Assembly: GCA_036583965.1 (NCBI GenBank)
Contig: JAZBQD010000031.1
Coordinates: forward strand, 1,651,481-1,715,480
Direction: 5' to 3'
DNA length: 64,000 nucleotides
Source of the DNA: Prunella strophiata
Taxonomy: Eukaryota > Chordata > Aves > Passeriformes > Prunellidae
Part shown: positions 49,301-60,880 of the stretch, piece after piece
Numbering within the stretch: position 1 is the first letter of the stretch
How the letters are laid out: every line of letters starts with the position of its first letter
The notes under the pieces: generated by a model
What the model saw: only the letters and a program-made list of their open reading frames with translations
Databases searched by the model: none
Told to the model about the DNA's origin: nothing
Made by a program: the position numbers and the translations under genes

Positions 49301-52300
49301 ATGGCTCAGGGCAAGGAGCACAAATCTTGGAGTAAAGAGCTGTGGATTGATTAAATCTGGTTTCTTGGCTCTGTATCTTTTAACTTTGCTGTTCTTCTAC
49401 CTGTAAATTCTTATAATAATATTAAAGAGTAAGATGAAAAAAGACAAATTTCAGAATACTTTTAAAGGAGTTGATCTGGGTATAAAAAGTGTTCTTGAAA
49501 TATGAAGCATGATGGGTGTTGGTAAGTGAAATAATCTTTTGAGTCTTTGGAGCTTATTATTTCCAAGATAACTATTCACAATCCTGTAGGCAAAAAAAAA
49601 AAAAAATTGTAAAAAATTTGGATAATAAATGCAGGTATTTCCTGTCCCTATGGATGGTGAATGGTCACTGAACAATCTTCAGCAAATAAAGAAAAACATG
49701 TTGCTGCTACCAGGTTTGAGAAATACTTGTTAAAAATCCCAAAGTTTCCTGATGTTTTAAAACTTCCCTTAAATCTCCTTTTTTGCTGTGTTGTCTACAA
49801 AGAACCTCCTGAAGTTGGTCCTGGCACTGTAGTAGTTTAATCCACTGGCATTACTGGGTTCATTAATTATTTCTCATTTTCTTTTGCTTCTGTCCATCTC
49901 TTGTGTTTTATTCAGGTTGCAAGGTACAGAATAGATTGATACTCTAAAATTAAATACATTTTCTGCTACCTGGCTGTACAACACTTGATGGGATAATAAT
50001 TTTGGCCCAGATCTTGGGGATACTGGGTGCTAGGAAAAATACATGTATTGAGCCCAAAGTCAGATTTCATCTTGACTTTAGGTGCTGGATATCCAGGTGC
50101 AGGATAACTTCAGGTGCTGCAGGAATTGGCCTTGTCTGTGGAATCCTGTAGGATCCTTTCATTTAGCTGAATTAATTTTTATTTTCTGAAAATGCAGCAG
50201 CAACTGGGGACTCTGCTGAGCTGAGCCAAGTCTGGTCCAAGACTGAAAACCAAAAACAAAAACTTGTGGATTTTTGAGGGAAGATGCTGGTGGTGATGTT
50301 GAGAGCTGTCAGTTTATACTACGATTAACCCCAAATTTCATGACTGGTATTTTTCTTCTTCTGGAGGCTTGGGACAAAGGGAGGCTCCAAGATTCCCATC
50401 CAGAAGAATTAAAATCCTTACTGAGGCTAAGGTGGGGACAACCTGAGGGACCTTGGTGCTCAAGCTGACATTATTTACACACATCCAGGGCTGAGCCTCC
50501 CTTGAGTAAGCAGAGTTTTGAGGCAGGGATAGGCTGTTCTAGGGATATCCAACCAGATGAGCTGAAAACTGAGTTCTGGCTCTGCTGAGTGGAATATTTT
50601 GTTCCAGAGAGCAAATAAAGATGTTCTGAGTAATGTAAAAACCAAGATTTGCTATTTATTTATGTTGCCATATAAAGCCTTGGAATCCTCTGTTGTCTGT
50701 GAGTGGTGTGTGTAATACCCTCAGTGTTGATTAGAGTTTGTCTGGTTGGAATTGTGGGTCACCAGCAGCAGAACAGCCCTTCCCAGTGGGTGGGCCAGGG
50801 CTGATTCCTGCAGGGCTTCATCCCCCCTTGGAGATGTTTCACCCATGGGCTGACCCTGCCTTAGCTTTGCTTGTGAGGACCAGATAATCCAAAACACAAC
50901 TGAAATAACTCTTGCCCCGTACCACGTTAAAAAATGAAGATGAGATGTTTGTTTCACAGTTGTTTGCAGAAAGGTTTTGTTTATCACTCACAAAGTCCAG
51001 TGGATTTAATGCGCATAAATATCCCTGCAGCATGGAGGTCTCCATTTAAATATTTCAAGTAAATGAAAGGGAACAAGAGATCCTATTATTCATGCTTAGA
51101 TGCCTTGTTAGGAAGAGCTTTGAAGATGCTGTTTGCTCACACCAGCCAGCAGGACAATTCTCACTTTATCTTGTTTCGATGTGTTGGTTACTTGCTGGCT
51201 TCAAAAAATGTCCACTTTTATTTTATGAACAATTCAGTGAACTCTGTTGACTTTGAGAGTCTGGTGGTGCCAGTAAGTTTAAGGACAAGGTTGAAGGATA
51301 TTCAAAATCTCAGCTGTCAGTGTCTTCAAGGTGCCTTAAGCAAAAAGTACCTGTGTGTTTCAAATTGCTGCAAATTCCAAATCTTGCCATTCAGAAGAGG
51401 CCTGTTGTGTAATTTCAAAAATGCTCTTATCACCAAATCCAATTACGAGGAAGAGTAAATCGCCACCTCGGATGTCTTAACTATTCTTTTTTTAATTGTT
51501 AATTATCTCAACAGTAGGGTGCTAGAGATTAGGAGGCACAGATTATCTTTTGCAAGTACGAGGCTTTCAGAGCTATTATCAATTAATTCTGTTTCTAAAC
51601 AAATGTTAGGATAATATTAATAGCTTGATAGGATTGTGGTCCTGGAGCCCACTGTCAAAATTCTGAGAAAGTGATGTTGAGAAGAATGAAAACCTCATTG
51701 TTCTATTAGCTTTGAAGGTCATCCAGCTTTACCCACTCCCGTGCAAGGTATATTTTTGGCATTTTAATCTACGTGGCAGAGGAGATTCCTGCTAAGAAAC
51801 ATCAGTGAAATGCCTCTCTCAGAATTTAGACAGCAACTTGTAAAGCCAGAATTGAGAGTCAGCTCTGTTGTGTGAGGGTTTTTAATGTGTGCTGACATGG
51901 CTCTGGAATTTATGTATGCAGACACGTCCTGAGGTGTGAAATAATTTCAGTTTCTGTCTGTCTGGTGCTGTAAGTGATCTAGTGCTGGTGAGATCTCTCC
52001 TCTAGATTTGCACTTGCAATGAAAAGAAATCCAAGAATGAAACATTTCTTAGAGTGAGAGGCATAAAAACTGTGCTGTCCCTAAACAGAGTGTGGCCATA
52101 CCCTGCGCCTGAAAGCTCAAGTTGGAAATGAGAGAGATTTTTAAAAAATGAGGATTTTTACAGTTTGTTTCCCAAGGTGATATAAAGTTACAGTAGATTC
52201 TGCATTGCATAAACCCCTAGTTTTTTATGTTGAGACTGGATATATGTGCAGGTTGGACAGAAGATCTGGGCTTAATTCTGGGCTTCCAGAATTGCTGAGA

Positions 52301-53574
52301 GACATCTTGTCAGTGCTGTAGAAGAGGTCAAGCCACAGTCCTACAGTGGTTTCTCCATTCATGTAAATCCATGGACCTGTGGAATCCATTGGCTAAATGA
52401 TGGTGCTCTGGAAGAAACAGCAGAGAGCTGCAGCCATCATGTTTGTCAGTGGTTTTTCTGGGCTAGGGATTTTTCCCTTAGATTTTTGCATCTTAGGTCT
52501 GGTTGAGCTGATGCCTCAACTGAAGTTCATCCAGAGAGCTGCACTTCTCATCCTTGCCTGGTTATGTTTTGCAAGTCCTGGGGGAAGTTCTCAGCTCCAT
52601 CAGAGTTTATCTCTGGAGGGGATATCTTTGAGCTTTAATTTTGCTGTCAGAAATAAAAATGACTTTATATCATGGGTTTAGTTGACACCCATGTCGTTAC
52701 TAGGGAATCAGTAGAAATATCAGTAGATAAAACTGGTGGTGTCATCTGCTGACCTCGCTGAGAGTGGCATTAGTGATATTCTTGGCCAGTATTTACTGGG
52801 AAATAAACCAGTCATTACACTTTCTGATGAGATTATGCTTTGAATGTCACTCCTCTGACAGTCTGTCTCATGCCACGCCGAGATAAGATCTCAGGCACAG
52901 ATGACAGACTAACTTCAGAAATATTTCCTTTGATTTGACAGCCTGAATAATAGTTCTGCTACAAGCCACAAAGACTGGAACAGTGACCTCTGGCTGCTGG
53001 GTGATACTGGGGTGATAAATGTACTAATGAGAGATAAATAGGTAACTACATTTGAGTGTTTTCTCTACTTTGTCAGTGGAAAGCAGAGGAACTCTTGGGA
53101 GGGAAACCAGATAGGGAGCTGAAATTACAGGCATCTTATCAGAGCCAAAGGAGCAGCTTTCACCTCATGTATTTTGAGACACCAGAGAATTTGGCAGGGA
53201 GCTCCATCCCTGGGGACAGCACAAGCTTCTGTTCATCCACAGGGGTGGGAACTGGACAGTTCTGCTTTTCCATCCCTCCCTGGGCTGGTGGCCCATCCTG
53301 TGGCTCTGGCTGTGCTTCCAGCATCCCTTGGGAGAGGATCTTTGGGAGCTGCTCTGGAAGGAGCTGGGCCCAGCTGCCTTTTCAGCCGTGTCCTCCCGCC
53401 TCCCTTGGCTGCACAACCGCTGCTCTTGGCACGTGTGGGGAGCTGGACCAGGGAGGCAGCTGGGCACAAAACATTCCTGCAGAAAGGGAATGGAGGAGAG
53501 GATGGGATCATTCCCTTTGCTCTGTGATTAAATTGTGTTAAGCTGGACTGCAGCCTGAGTTTCAGGGAAGATGA

Positions 53575-53721
53575 ATCTCCCATTCCTGGAAGTGTCCAAG
53601 GGCAAGGTTGGACAGGGCTTGGAGCAGCCTGGGATAGTGAAAGGTGTCCCTGCCATGGCAGGGGGTGGGAACTGTGGAGGGTCTTCAAGGTCCTTCCAGC
53701 CCAAACCATTCTGTGACTCTT
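53575..53721 (+). mobile_element. CR1 LINE 3' end in intron 4, sense strand
   Basis: CCTGGAAGTGTCCAAGGGCA, GGAGCAGCCTGGGATAGTGA and CCCAAACCATTCTGTGACTC mark a CR1 3' end. Confidence 0.92.
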
Positions 53722-55043
53722 TGGTCTCCAGCAGAGGAGTTGGAGCCCCAGCAAGAGTGCCAGGATATGTCACTCACAGGTGAAGCTCCCACAGGGATGG
53801 AAATGGGAACCCAGGGATGCAAACACAAAGTGAGGGACTGAGCTTGCAGCATGTCTGCTGTTCTAAAGTAAATATCCATCTGTGTATTCTTGCCTCCCAT
53901 TAATTGCAAGGTCAGTTACCCTTCCTCCAGTGAGGGTGATCTGTGTCCTCATACCTGAGTGACCTCACCTGAGAGTGACTCAGCTGCAGCAGCACTGAAT
54001 TGTTACCCTGCTACACATTTGAGCCTCTCCACTCTGAACCCCTGCCCCACTTGGAAGTGTTAACCATTAGGTCCTGCTGTAAGCTAAGCATTTCCTCAGC
54101 TTGGGGTCTTTTGATCAGTTTTGGGGGACTTTATCTCTTTCCTTATCTGGAAAAGCACCGACCCCGCCCGTCCTTCCGTGGTTGTCATTTCAGACACTTC
54201 CCTGGCAGCTGCAAAGCTGATAGGAAGCAACAAAACTTCCACTGTGGATTATCAGGAACACTACTGAGGCATTGCTTAATGCATCTGATATCTCAGCCTC
54301 GAGAACAGAAGGGAAAAAAAAAAAAGATTGGCAGCTATTGCAGGAATTCAGAGAGGGGCACCTTGGTACTGAGCTGGGGGAGGCTTTTCCTTCCATTACA
54401 GGGCCCTGGGCTGAGATGGATTCCCTCTCCATCATTGTCCTAAGCACATTATCCCTGAAAGAAAGAGGGTTTCTCTGAATCTGCAATTTTTCTAGGCTTC
54501 AGTGTTATTGAAATGAAACGGCTTCAAGGATATCTACATTCTTTACCATCATATGGATTCTCATCTCATGTAAATTATTTGGCCACTTTTCATTTTAATC
54601 CTCCACTGTCATTTTCTACAAAAGAGATCATTTGGTTTCTTCATGGAAGGTATTCAGCTGACAGCTGCCCTTTGTCTAGAAAGCAGTGTGCCTTTGCAGG
54701 AGTTACTTGTGCCTGCTCCTTTTCTTTTTTTTCCTTCCTTTTAAGTTCATATGGCTTCATATTTTTCATCTGTAGCTTTCAGAAACTTTTCAGACTGTGA
54801 ACAGGTTTGTGGCTGTGAAGGGAATTTCAGACATCCTGCATTCTTTCCCTGTGTACCTGGCTGATAAGAAACAGAACTAGAAGGAAGCAGAATAATTAAT
54901 TTACTGCAAGAACTGTAGTCCAAAAAAATCACAGTGTTTTCACAACTTCTACATAAGCAAACAAAATAGTCAGTGATTAAGTCCTGATTTTTTTTCCATG
55001 GCTTTCTTATCTTGAAAACTTAATTATTCTCATCTACTTCTCA

Positions 55044-55166
55044 GGAATCATAGAATCATATAACCATAGAGTCATGAGGGATGAAAAAGACCTTTAGGAT
55101 CATCAAGTCCAACCATCAACCAGCATCACCAGTTCACCACTGAGCCAGGTCCTCAAGTGCCACATG
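55044..55166 (-). mobile_element. CR1 LINE 3' end in intron 4, antisense
   Basis: It begins with a repeated tail, AATCATAGAATCATATAACC, the classic antisense CR1 terminus. This is followed by GATCATCAAGTCCAACCATC and TCCTCAAGTGCCACATGG. Confidence 0.94.
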
Positions 55167-55399
55167 GTGGGAGGTTTAAAATGTTGTGCTTTGTGTCATT
55201 CATGTCAGCCACAAGACCTTGATGAGATGGGGATGAAATGTGATGTGTTGGTAGAGTTTATGCACAGGGGATTTGGAGGTTGAGGAGGAAAATCAGCAAT
55301 TAGGGTTGGATATTTTGGGTTACCTGGAGCTGCAAGACCTTTTCCTTTCAAGGTATGAGCGCTGATAAATCAGCTTGCACTCCTTCAAACACTAAAAGC

Positions 55400-55680
55400 A
55401 CAATGTGGTCATGGGGAAGAACAGTATGGCCTCAGGAATGGCCTTAAATGGAAGGGGGTTAGATTTAGGTTGGATTTTTGGGAGAAATTCTTCCCTGGGA
55501 GGGTGTGAGACCTTGGCACAGGTTGCCCAGAGAAGCTGTGGCTGGCCCTGGATCCTTGGACATGTTCAAGATTGGGTTGGAGCACCCTGGGGTAGTGGCA
55601 GGTGTCCCTGCCCATGGCAGGATGTTGGAACTGAATTATCTTCAAGGTCCCTTCTAACCCACACCATCCTGGGATTGAGT
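55400..55680 (+). mobile_element. CR1 LINE 3' part in intron 4, sense strand
   Basis: AAATTCTTCCCTGGGAGGGT, GGTTGCCCAGAGAAGCTGTG, CCTGCCCATGGCAGGATGTT and GGTCCCTTCTAACCCACACC in the expected CR1 order. Confidence 0.92.
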
Positions 55681-58508
55681 TCTGAGGAGATGGTTCAGTT
55701 TTGGGGAGCACAAGTTGAGGGCTGGCCAAGTTTGTAGGGAGGTTGAATGTGTGGGGGAAGGAGAAGCCCCATCATTAATGAGGATAAGGAATAATCCAGC
55801 AGGGGGAAGAAGAGGCAGGTTCTAAAATTACTGTCAAATGCAGAAACAGAGTTTTAACTGCTCCAGTAGTTCCCCTTCCAGCTGGTACCCACTTGGCTTT
55901 GGGATCCCCACAAAAATGACCAGGGCAGCTGTGTAACAACTCACTGAGATTTTTGATGCTTTTTCATAAATCGAGATTTAGGGTGAGAAGAATTTCACAT
56001 TTTTTAGTGAGAGTCACTTTTCTTGTAGAAATGTTTAGATATTTTACATTAAAATATCAGAAATTCCTGTTTGAGTTTAAAGAAAACGTTTCAGAATGAT
56101 GAGAAATGCCAGGCAGATGAGTTGTTTATAATTTAGTTGTAAAATGTTTAGAGATAAGAACTACTGTTTCTGAATCACAAAAATGATTGGAATACACAAA
56201 ACTCCCTCATTTGCTAGAAGAGGTGTCTCATTCGTTGTCCAGTTCTGGAAATTTTCTCCATCACAGGGAGATTTCCTGTTATCCCAGAGAAATGTAAGCA
56301 TGGGCTGAAGTTTTGTTGTTGGTAGAAAATATTTTTATTTGTTGGAGGCAGCAAAAGCCTGACTGTGGCTTGGGAAAGGGACAGTGTTGAGTTAGGTATC
56401 AAGAAAAGGGTTACTGGTGGCTCTGTTGTTGTCTTTGCTGCTTTAATTAGTGTCTCAATTTCTTGCATTAACAAGAATGGGCAGTTCAAGGTTACCCTGA
56501 TTGATAATTTTATGTATTTTATAATTTCTTCCATAAATGATGATTTTTGTACATGTGGTGCTGGTTAGGACTCCAGGGCAGGCAATATGTTCATGTAAAT
56601 AACAGAGCAGCAGTTTTCAGCTGTGATCTCTTGATGTTCCTTTATCTCAGGGTGCTTAGAAGAGGAAATGATTCTTGGCTCTGGGCAGAGGGCAGTGCTC
56701 TGTAGGTGGGAGAGCTGAAATATTGTCATGGGGCTGCTGAACTGGGATCCTGAGCTTCTGCTTCCATCACTAACCACTGGAAAAAGCATTTTCTGCTCTG
56801 TTTTCCAAGCTCTCCATTCCCCAAAAATGCATCTTTGTGCAGAACCCTGCAACCCCTTTGATCAGAAATTTGCAGGTTGAGATGGACACACACATCACTT
56901 CAAAGGCTGGAATCACACAAAGGGGATAGACATGGAAGAGGGGAGAATGCACTTTAAAAATTACCATGTCCAGAGGGTGTGATGTTCATTCCAAATTCTC
57001 ATAAAGCTGAACAAAGACACCAATCCTGTGTCAGGGAACTCCTCCTTTGATTCCTCAGTCACCTTAATTCCAGCAATTAGTTCACTCTAATAGTGGAAGT
57101 GTTGGCTGACAAACTCTTAACTTTTCTAACACTTGAACTGAAGTTTAAAGCAGAGCTACCCTTCATTTAGAGAAGATTGAGCTATTCCTGTGGTTCCATT
57201 TGCTCTCTCCCAGGAGGTCACCTGGAAGTACCTGAATGGTGCAACTCTCTGAGCTGATGTGTGATTTCTCTTACTCACTGAGCAGCAACTTTGAGATGGG
57301 ACCCCATTTTTTGGGCATAGCTGTGACTGTAAATGATTCTGTGAACAGGGGGGTGAAGTAGTGGCACCAAAAATTCAACCTGAGTGTTCAAATTTGGGAC
57401 AGAAACAGTTCTTGTATGGAACAGAATCTGGATTTCCATAGAAAGTAACTGGGGCCAATCCACTGGATGAATAATGGAAAATAATAATTGCCTCAATATG
57501 CCTGAATCTCCTATTACCAAATGATCTACAGTTAAGGAAGTAAATATCTTACTTTCAAATCCAGAGCAGCTGTCCAACAGCCGGGCCTGCTGCTGATCAA
57601 AGTTGATAAAAGAAATCCTAGGATTATATATTATGAATAATCTACAGAAAAAACAGTGGTAGTCCCTGCTTGTGGTGTGATTAGCAGAGTCCATTGAAGA
57701 AAACTGTGTGTTTTGTTGGTTTTAATGCAGATCTGATAAGCTCTCTGGAATGTAAATCAGTTCATTAAAATTTGCAGAACGGTTCAATGAGGTAAAAGAG
57801 GAAACAGTTTTAACTTTTATAGGATGTTTACTGCATATAAAGTACAATAAAATCACAATTATTCCAGAAAAAATACTGTTAGAAACGTGCTGTACTCGAT
57901 GTGTCATTCTGAGGGAGATTGAAAAATTTTGAGTTGTGGTTTTAAAAAAACAATCTGACTGTAGAAATCATCCTGTGCAGTTTCATAGCATCTCCACACC
58001 ACATCTGTCTCTGCAGTATTTGTGGGGTTTTGCATAATACAGATACTAAAAGTATGTATGGATGGGTATATATTAACAAATATATATGAACAGGGATCAA
58101 AATAAATGTTCAACAGCTCCTTCTACCTAAGCTGGGGGTGTGTCAGGGGATAAATAATAAATAAATGATAATAAAGTCAAAGGCCTGTGGTGTCTTGGAG
58201 ATGATACTTCACTTGACAATCTTAACTCTGGCATCCATGGAATTGCCTACATTTTTGGGTGGCCTAGTACAATACTCCAAATGCTGAGATAATACTGATT
58301 TATCTGAGGGATTTGGGAAGTTTCCTTCATTCCATGTGGACATAAGTGCAGGCTGGTGTTACTTTATCCATAAAATTCACTGTGTCTGGTACCTCTGGAG
58401 GAGTGATGCATAAATCAGCAGCTGACACCTTTTAGTGGAGCTGCTCTAGGAACCTCCATGCTCTGATTTTTTTAAACAAAACCTGGTTTTTTTTTCCCTC
58501 TTTTGCAG

Positions 58509-58591
58509 TTACTTCAATGAGAATCAATATCCAGACGAGGCAAAGAGAGAAGAAATTGCCAACGCCTGTAATGCAGTTATACAAAAACCAG
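58509..58591 (+). CDS. HMBOX1: HMBOX1 coding exon 5 of window (homeodomain helix 2 region)
   Basis: The acceptor is TTTTGCAG ending at 58508, after a T-rich tract, and the donor is GT at 58592 (GTGAGG). The 83-bp exon completes Ser273 and encodes Y-F-N-E-N-Q-Y-P-D-E-A-K-R-E-E-I-A-N-A-C to residue 300 plus one base of Gly301. This covers the end of homeodomain helix 1, the Q-Y-P-D turn and helix 2. The HNF1-like class carries extra residues between helices 2 and 3, which run across this exon's 3' end into exon 6. It follows an 18.9-kb intron, the longest in the window. Confidence 0.96.
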
Positions 58592-58663
58592 GTGAGGAGC
58601 TGCTGGGGGTCCTTCCCAAAAACAAAGAGGTTTCAGCACCTTGACTTCTCAGACCACGTTTGC

Positions 58664-58712
58664 AGAATCACAGAATTACTTGGGTTGGAAAGACCTTCAA
58701 GGTCATCAACCC
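58664..58712 (-). mobile_element. Short CR1 LINE 3' terminus, antisense
   Basis: AGAATCACAGAATTACTTGG followed by TTGGAAAGACCTTCAAGGTC: only the last roughly 50 bp of CR1, 73 bp after the exon 5 donor. Confidence 0.88.
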
Positions 58713-59056
58713 TTGACTGATAAATCAGGTTTTTTTTGAAGAAGGAAGGAGCTCAGCTCTCCTGTTTTTCAATATTTTACAGCTTTCAGACAGGGATCTC
58801 ACATTAGAACCTGGGTGTTAATGGAGGGCTTTATCTTTAGGTCAACAAGTTGCATTTTCCCTATTTCTGGAGAAGTTATACTTGGGAGAGGAGCATGAAT
58901 ATTCAGTGTAGTGTTAGTGGATGCACCTGCCTTTGCTTAGTTTTGCTAACCAAACATTTACATAGATTTCAGAACTTGTGTTTTGGATATATTTAGATTT
59001 CTTACAACCAGAATAAAAATTAATGAGAAGGCAACTAAAGTGTGAGTCACGCACAT

Positions 59057-59376
59057 GGAATCACAAAATTATTTAGGATGGAAAAGCCTCGGGGATCTTT
59101 GAGTCCAACCATCCCCCCAAGGCCACCATTGATGCATGTCCTCAAGTGCCACATTCACATGGCTTTTAAATCCCTCCAGGAATGGGGACTCCACCATCTC
59201 CCTGGGCAGCTGTGTCAGGGCTGGACAGAACTTTCCAGGCAGGAATTGTTCCCAATATCCAGCCTGAACCTGCCCTGGCACAGCTTGAGGCCATTTGCTC
59301 CTCATCCTGTCCCTGTTCCCTGGGAGAAAAGATGGATCCCCACCTTTCTGTCCTTTCAGGGAGTTGTGGAGAGCTG
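59057..59376 (-). mobile_element. CR1 LINE fragment in intron 5, antisense
   Basis: It starts TGGAATCACAAAATTATTTA and continues with CCTCAAGTGCCACATTCACA, GGCAGGAATTGTTCCCAATA and CAGGGAGTTGTGGAGAG. It belongs to the same type as the copy at 24509-24912. Confidence 0.93.
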
Positions 59377-59389
59377 GGACTATCACAGG

Positions 59390-59600
59390 ATAGCTCAGGG
59401 TCAGACCAGTTTAGAAGTGGAAGTGACCTCTGGAGTTCATCTGGTGAGGCAGGACCAGCTTGGATGAGATTGTTCAGTTTTCAGTATCTCCAAAACCAGA
59501 GGTTTTCCCGCCTTCAGGTCCCTGTTCCACAATGTTGAGCACTCTCATGGCAAAGTACTTTTTCCCTAATACCTGCTGAAATTTTCCTTGAAAAATCCAT
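59390..59600 (-). mobile_element. Second CR1-like segment abutting the previous copy, antisense
   Basis: AAGTGGAAGTGACCTCTGGA and AAGTACTTTTTCCCTAATAC resemble another CR1 subfamily read antisense. It directly follows the preceding copy, so it may be a nested or serial insertion. Confidence 0.6.
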
Positions 59601-60564
59601 CAGGTGGAGGACCAGAGAGCTGAGGATTTGATTCCTGGCTGTGCTGCTGGTTTGTGGAGTAACTTGGAACAAAGTGCTGCAAGGCCATGTCAGGGAGCAG
59701 TAAAATACTGCCAGTGGTGCTGATGCAAAGCATTAGGCAGCAGACAACCTATCAATTTCCAGAGTTTTCTTTCTTTCACTTGTCTCATCTCTCCTAACTT
59801 ATTTAAGTGTGCAGATTGCTGCAATTACATGGGTGTTTTGTATGCTGAATAAATAAACTTGGAGAAGGAGTCAGAAGCAGGGGGGGGCTCAGCTCTGTGT
59901 AGCCTGCAAAGGTCTGAGGATGCAGATATGGGGAATATTTTATATAAGGTCAAGAGCAACTGAAGAGGTTTCCAGGATGTCCTTGGAATACTGAATCCCT
60001 CCAGTCTTCCCTTATTTATGCTGATGACCAGATAAAAGCATAGTTTTCTATAGCTGCCTTCTGGTTTTTGGGAATTTTTTGTTGGTTTAAGTGTAAAAAT
60101 CCAGTTTCCAGCATCCACCCCCATTCTCCCAAAAGATCCCGAGTGTCCTGGCACAGTTGGGAGGGTGTGATGGGTACTGAGAGAAAGGAAAGCAGATTGC
60201 AAGGGTGACACAAAACCTCTTCATTCATTTTACTGCTGTATGAAACAGTGAACTATACCCTTGTGACACATAGTAAGAGAAGGAGCCCCAGGGATGGGGT
60301 TTGTGGCAGGAGTTTCAGTTTTTGGAATCTCAGTTCTGTGCTCGAACTGGAAAGGCTAGCCCTTCATTCTCCCATGGCTCTGGATTGAGTTGGTTGACAC
60401 TGCAAAGAAATTCCTGTTATTCAGATTTTTAAAAAACAGAAGAGAAGAAAATATGTGGCAGTTAGTGCCACAGCACCTGGACACAGGAATTTGATCTACA
60501 TAAAGTTCATTTTTCTCAGTTATAATAACTTGCCAGTGCTGTTTGTGTTTCAGGGGTTTATCCC

Positions 60565-60740
60565 ACAGAATCCCAGAATTGTTTGTGTGAGCAGGGACCT
60601 CAAAACTCATCTAAAATTCCAATCCCAGCACAGGCACAGGGACACCCTCCACTACCCCAGGTGGATCCAAGTCTTGTCCAACCAGTTCTTGGACACTTCC
60701 CAGGGTTGTGGCAGCCACAACTTCTCTGGAACCCAGTAAA
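60565..60740 (-). mobile_element. CR1 LINE 3' end just upstream of exon 6, antisense
   Basis: CAGAATCCCAGAATTGTTTG, GGGACACCCTCCACTACCCC and GTGGCAGCCACAACTTCTCT. Its right edge lies about 45 bp from the exon 6 start, so it ends where the acceptor's pyrimidine tract begins. Confidence 0.92.
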
Positions 60741-60784
60741 TAACACCACTGAACTACTGTTTTTCCCTCCCTTTGCTTTCCTAG

Positions 60785-60880
60785 GAAAAAAGTTGTCGGA
60801 TTTGGAGCGAGTTACCTCCCTCAAAGTGTACAACTGGTTTGCCAACAGGAGGAAGGAGATCAAGAGAAGAGCCAATATCG
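60785..60880 (+). CDS. HMBOX1: HMBOX1 coding exon 6 of window (homeodomain recognition helix)
   Basis: The acceptor is CCTAG ending at 60784 and the donor is GT at 60881 (GTAATG). The 96-bp exon completes Gly301, encodes K-K-L-S-D-L-E-R-V-T-S-L-K-V-Y to residue 332, and gives the first base of Glu333. N-W-F-A-N-R-R-K-E-I-K-R-R at residues 317-329 is homeodomain helix 3. Asn321 corresponds to the invariant homeodomain Asn51 that contacts the DNA major groove, with Trp318 and Phe319 in the core. The basic K-E-I-K-R-R run may also serve nuclear import. The exon starts and ends in phase 1. Confidence 0.97.

Larger units (their letters stand above)
39569..58508 (+). other. HMBOX1: HMBOX1 intron between exons 4 and 5 (18940 bp)
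   Basis: The largest intron in the window, GT-AG, interrupting codon 273 after its second base. It contains CR1 copies at 44385-44790 (+), 53575-53721 (+), 55044-55166 (-) and 55400-55680 (+). It also has a TC microsatellite (46319-46338), a CpG-bearing stretch around 44990-45115 and an AT-rich stretch with homeodomain-type cores around 51440-51620. Outside these I see no exon, RNA gene or repeat. Confidence 0.92.
58592..60784 (+). other. HMBOX1: HMBOX1 intron between exons 5 and 6 (2193 bp)
   Basis: A GT-AG intron interrupting codon 301 after its first base. It is unusually repeat-rich for its size: four antisense CR1 segments at 58664-58712, 59057-59376, 59390-59600 and 60565-60740 make up about a third of it, all in the opposite orientation to the gene. 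Confidence 0.93.
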
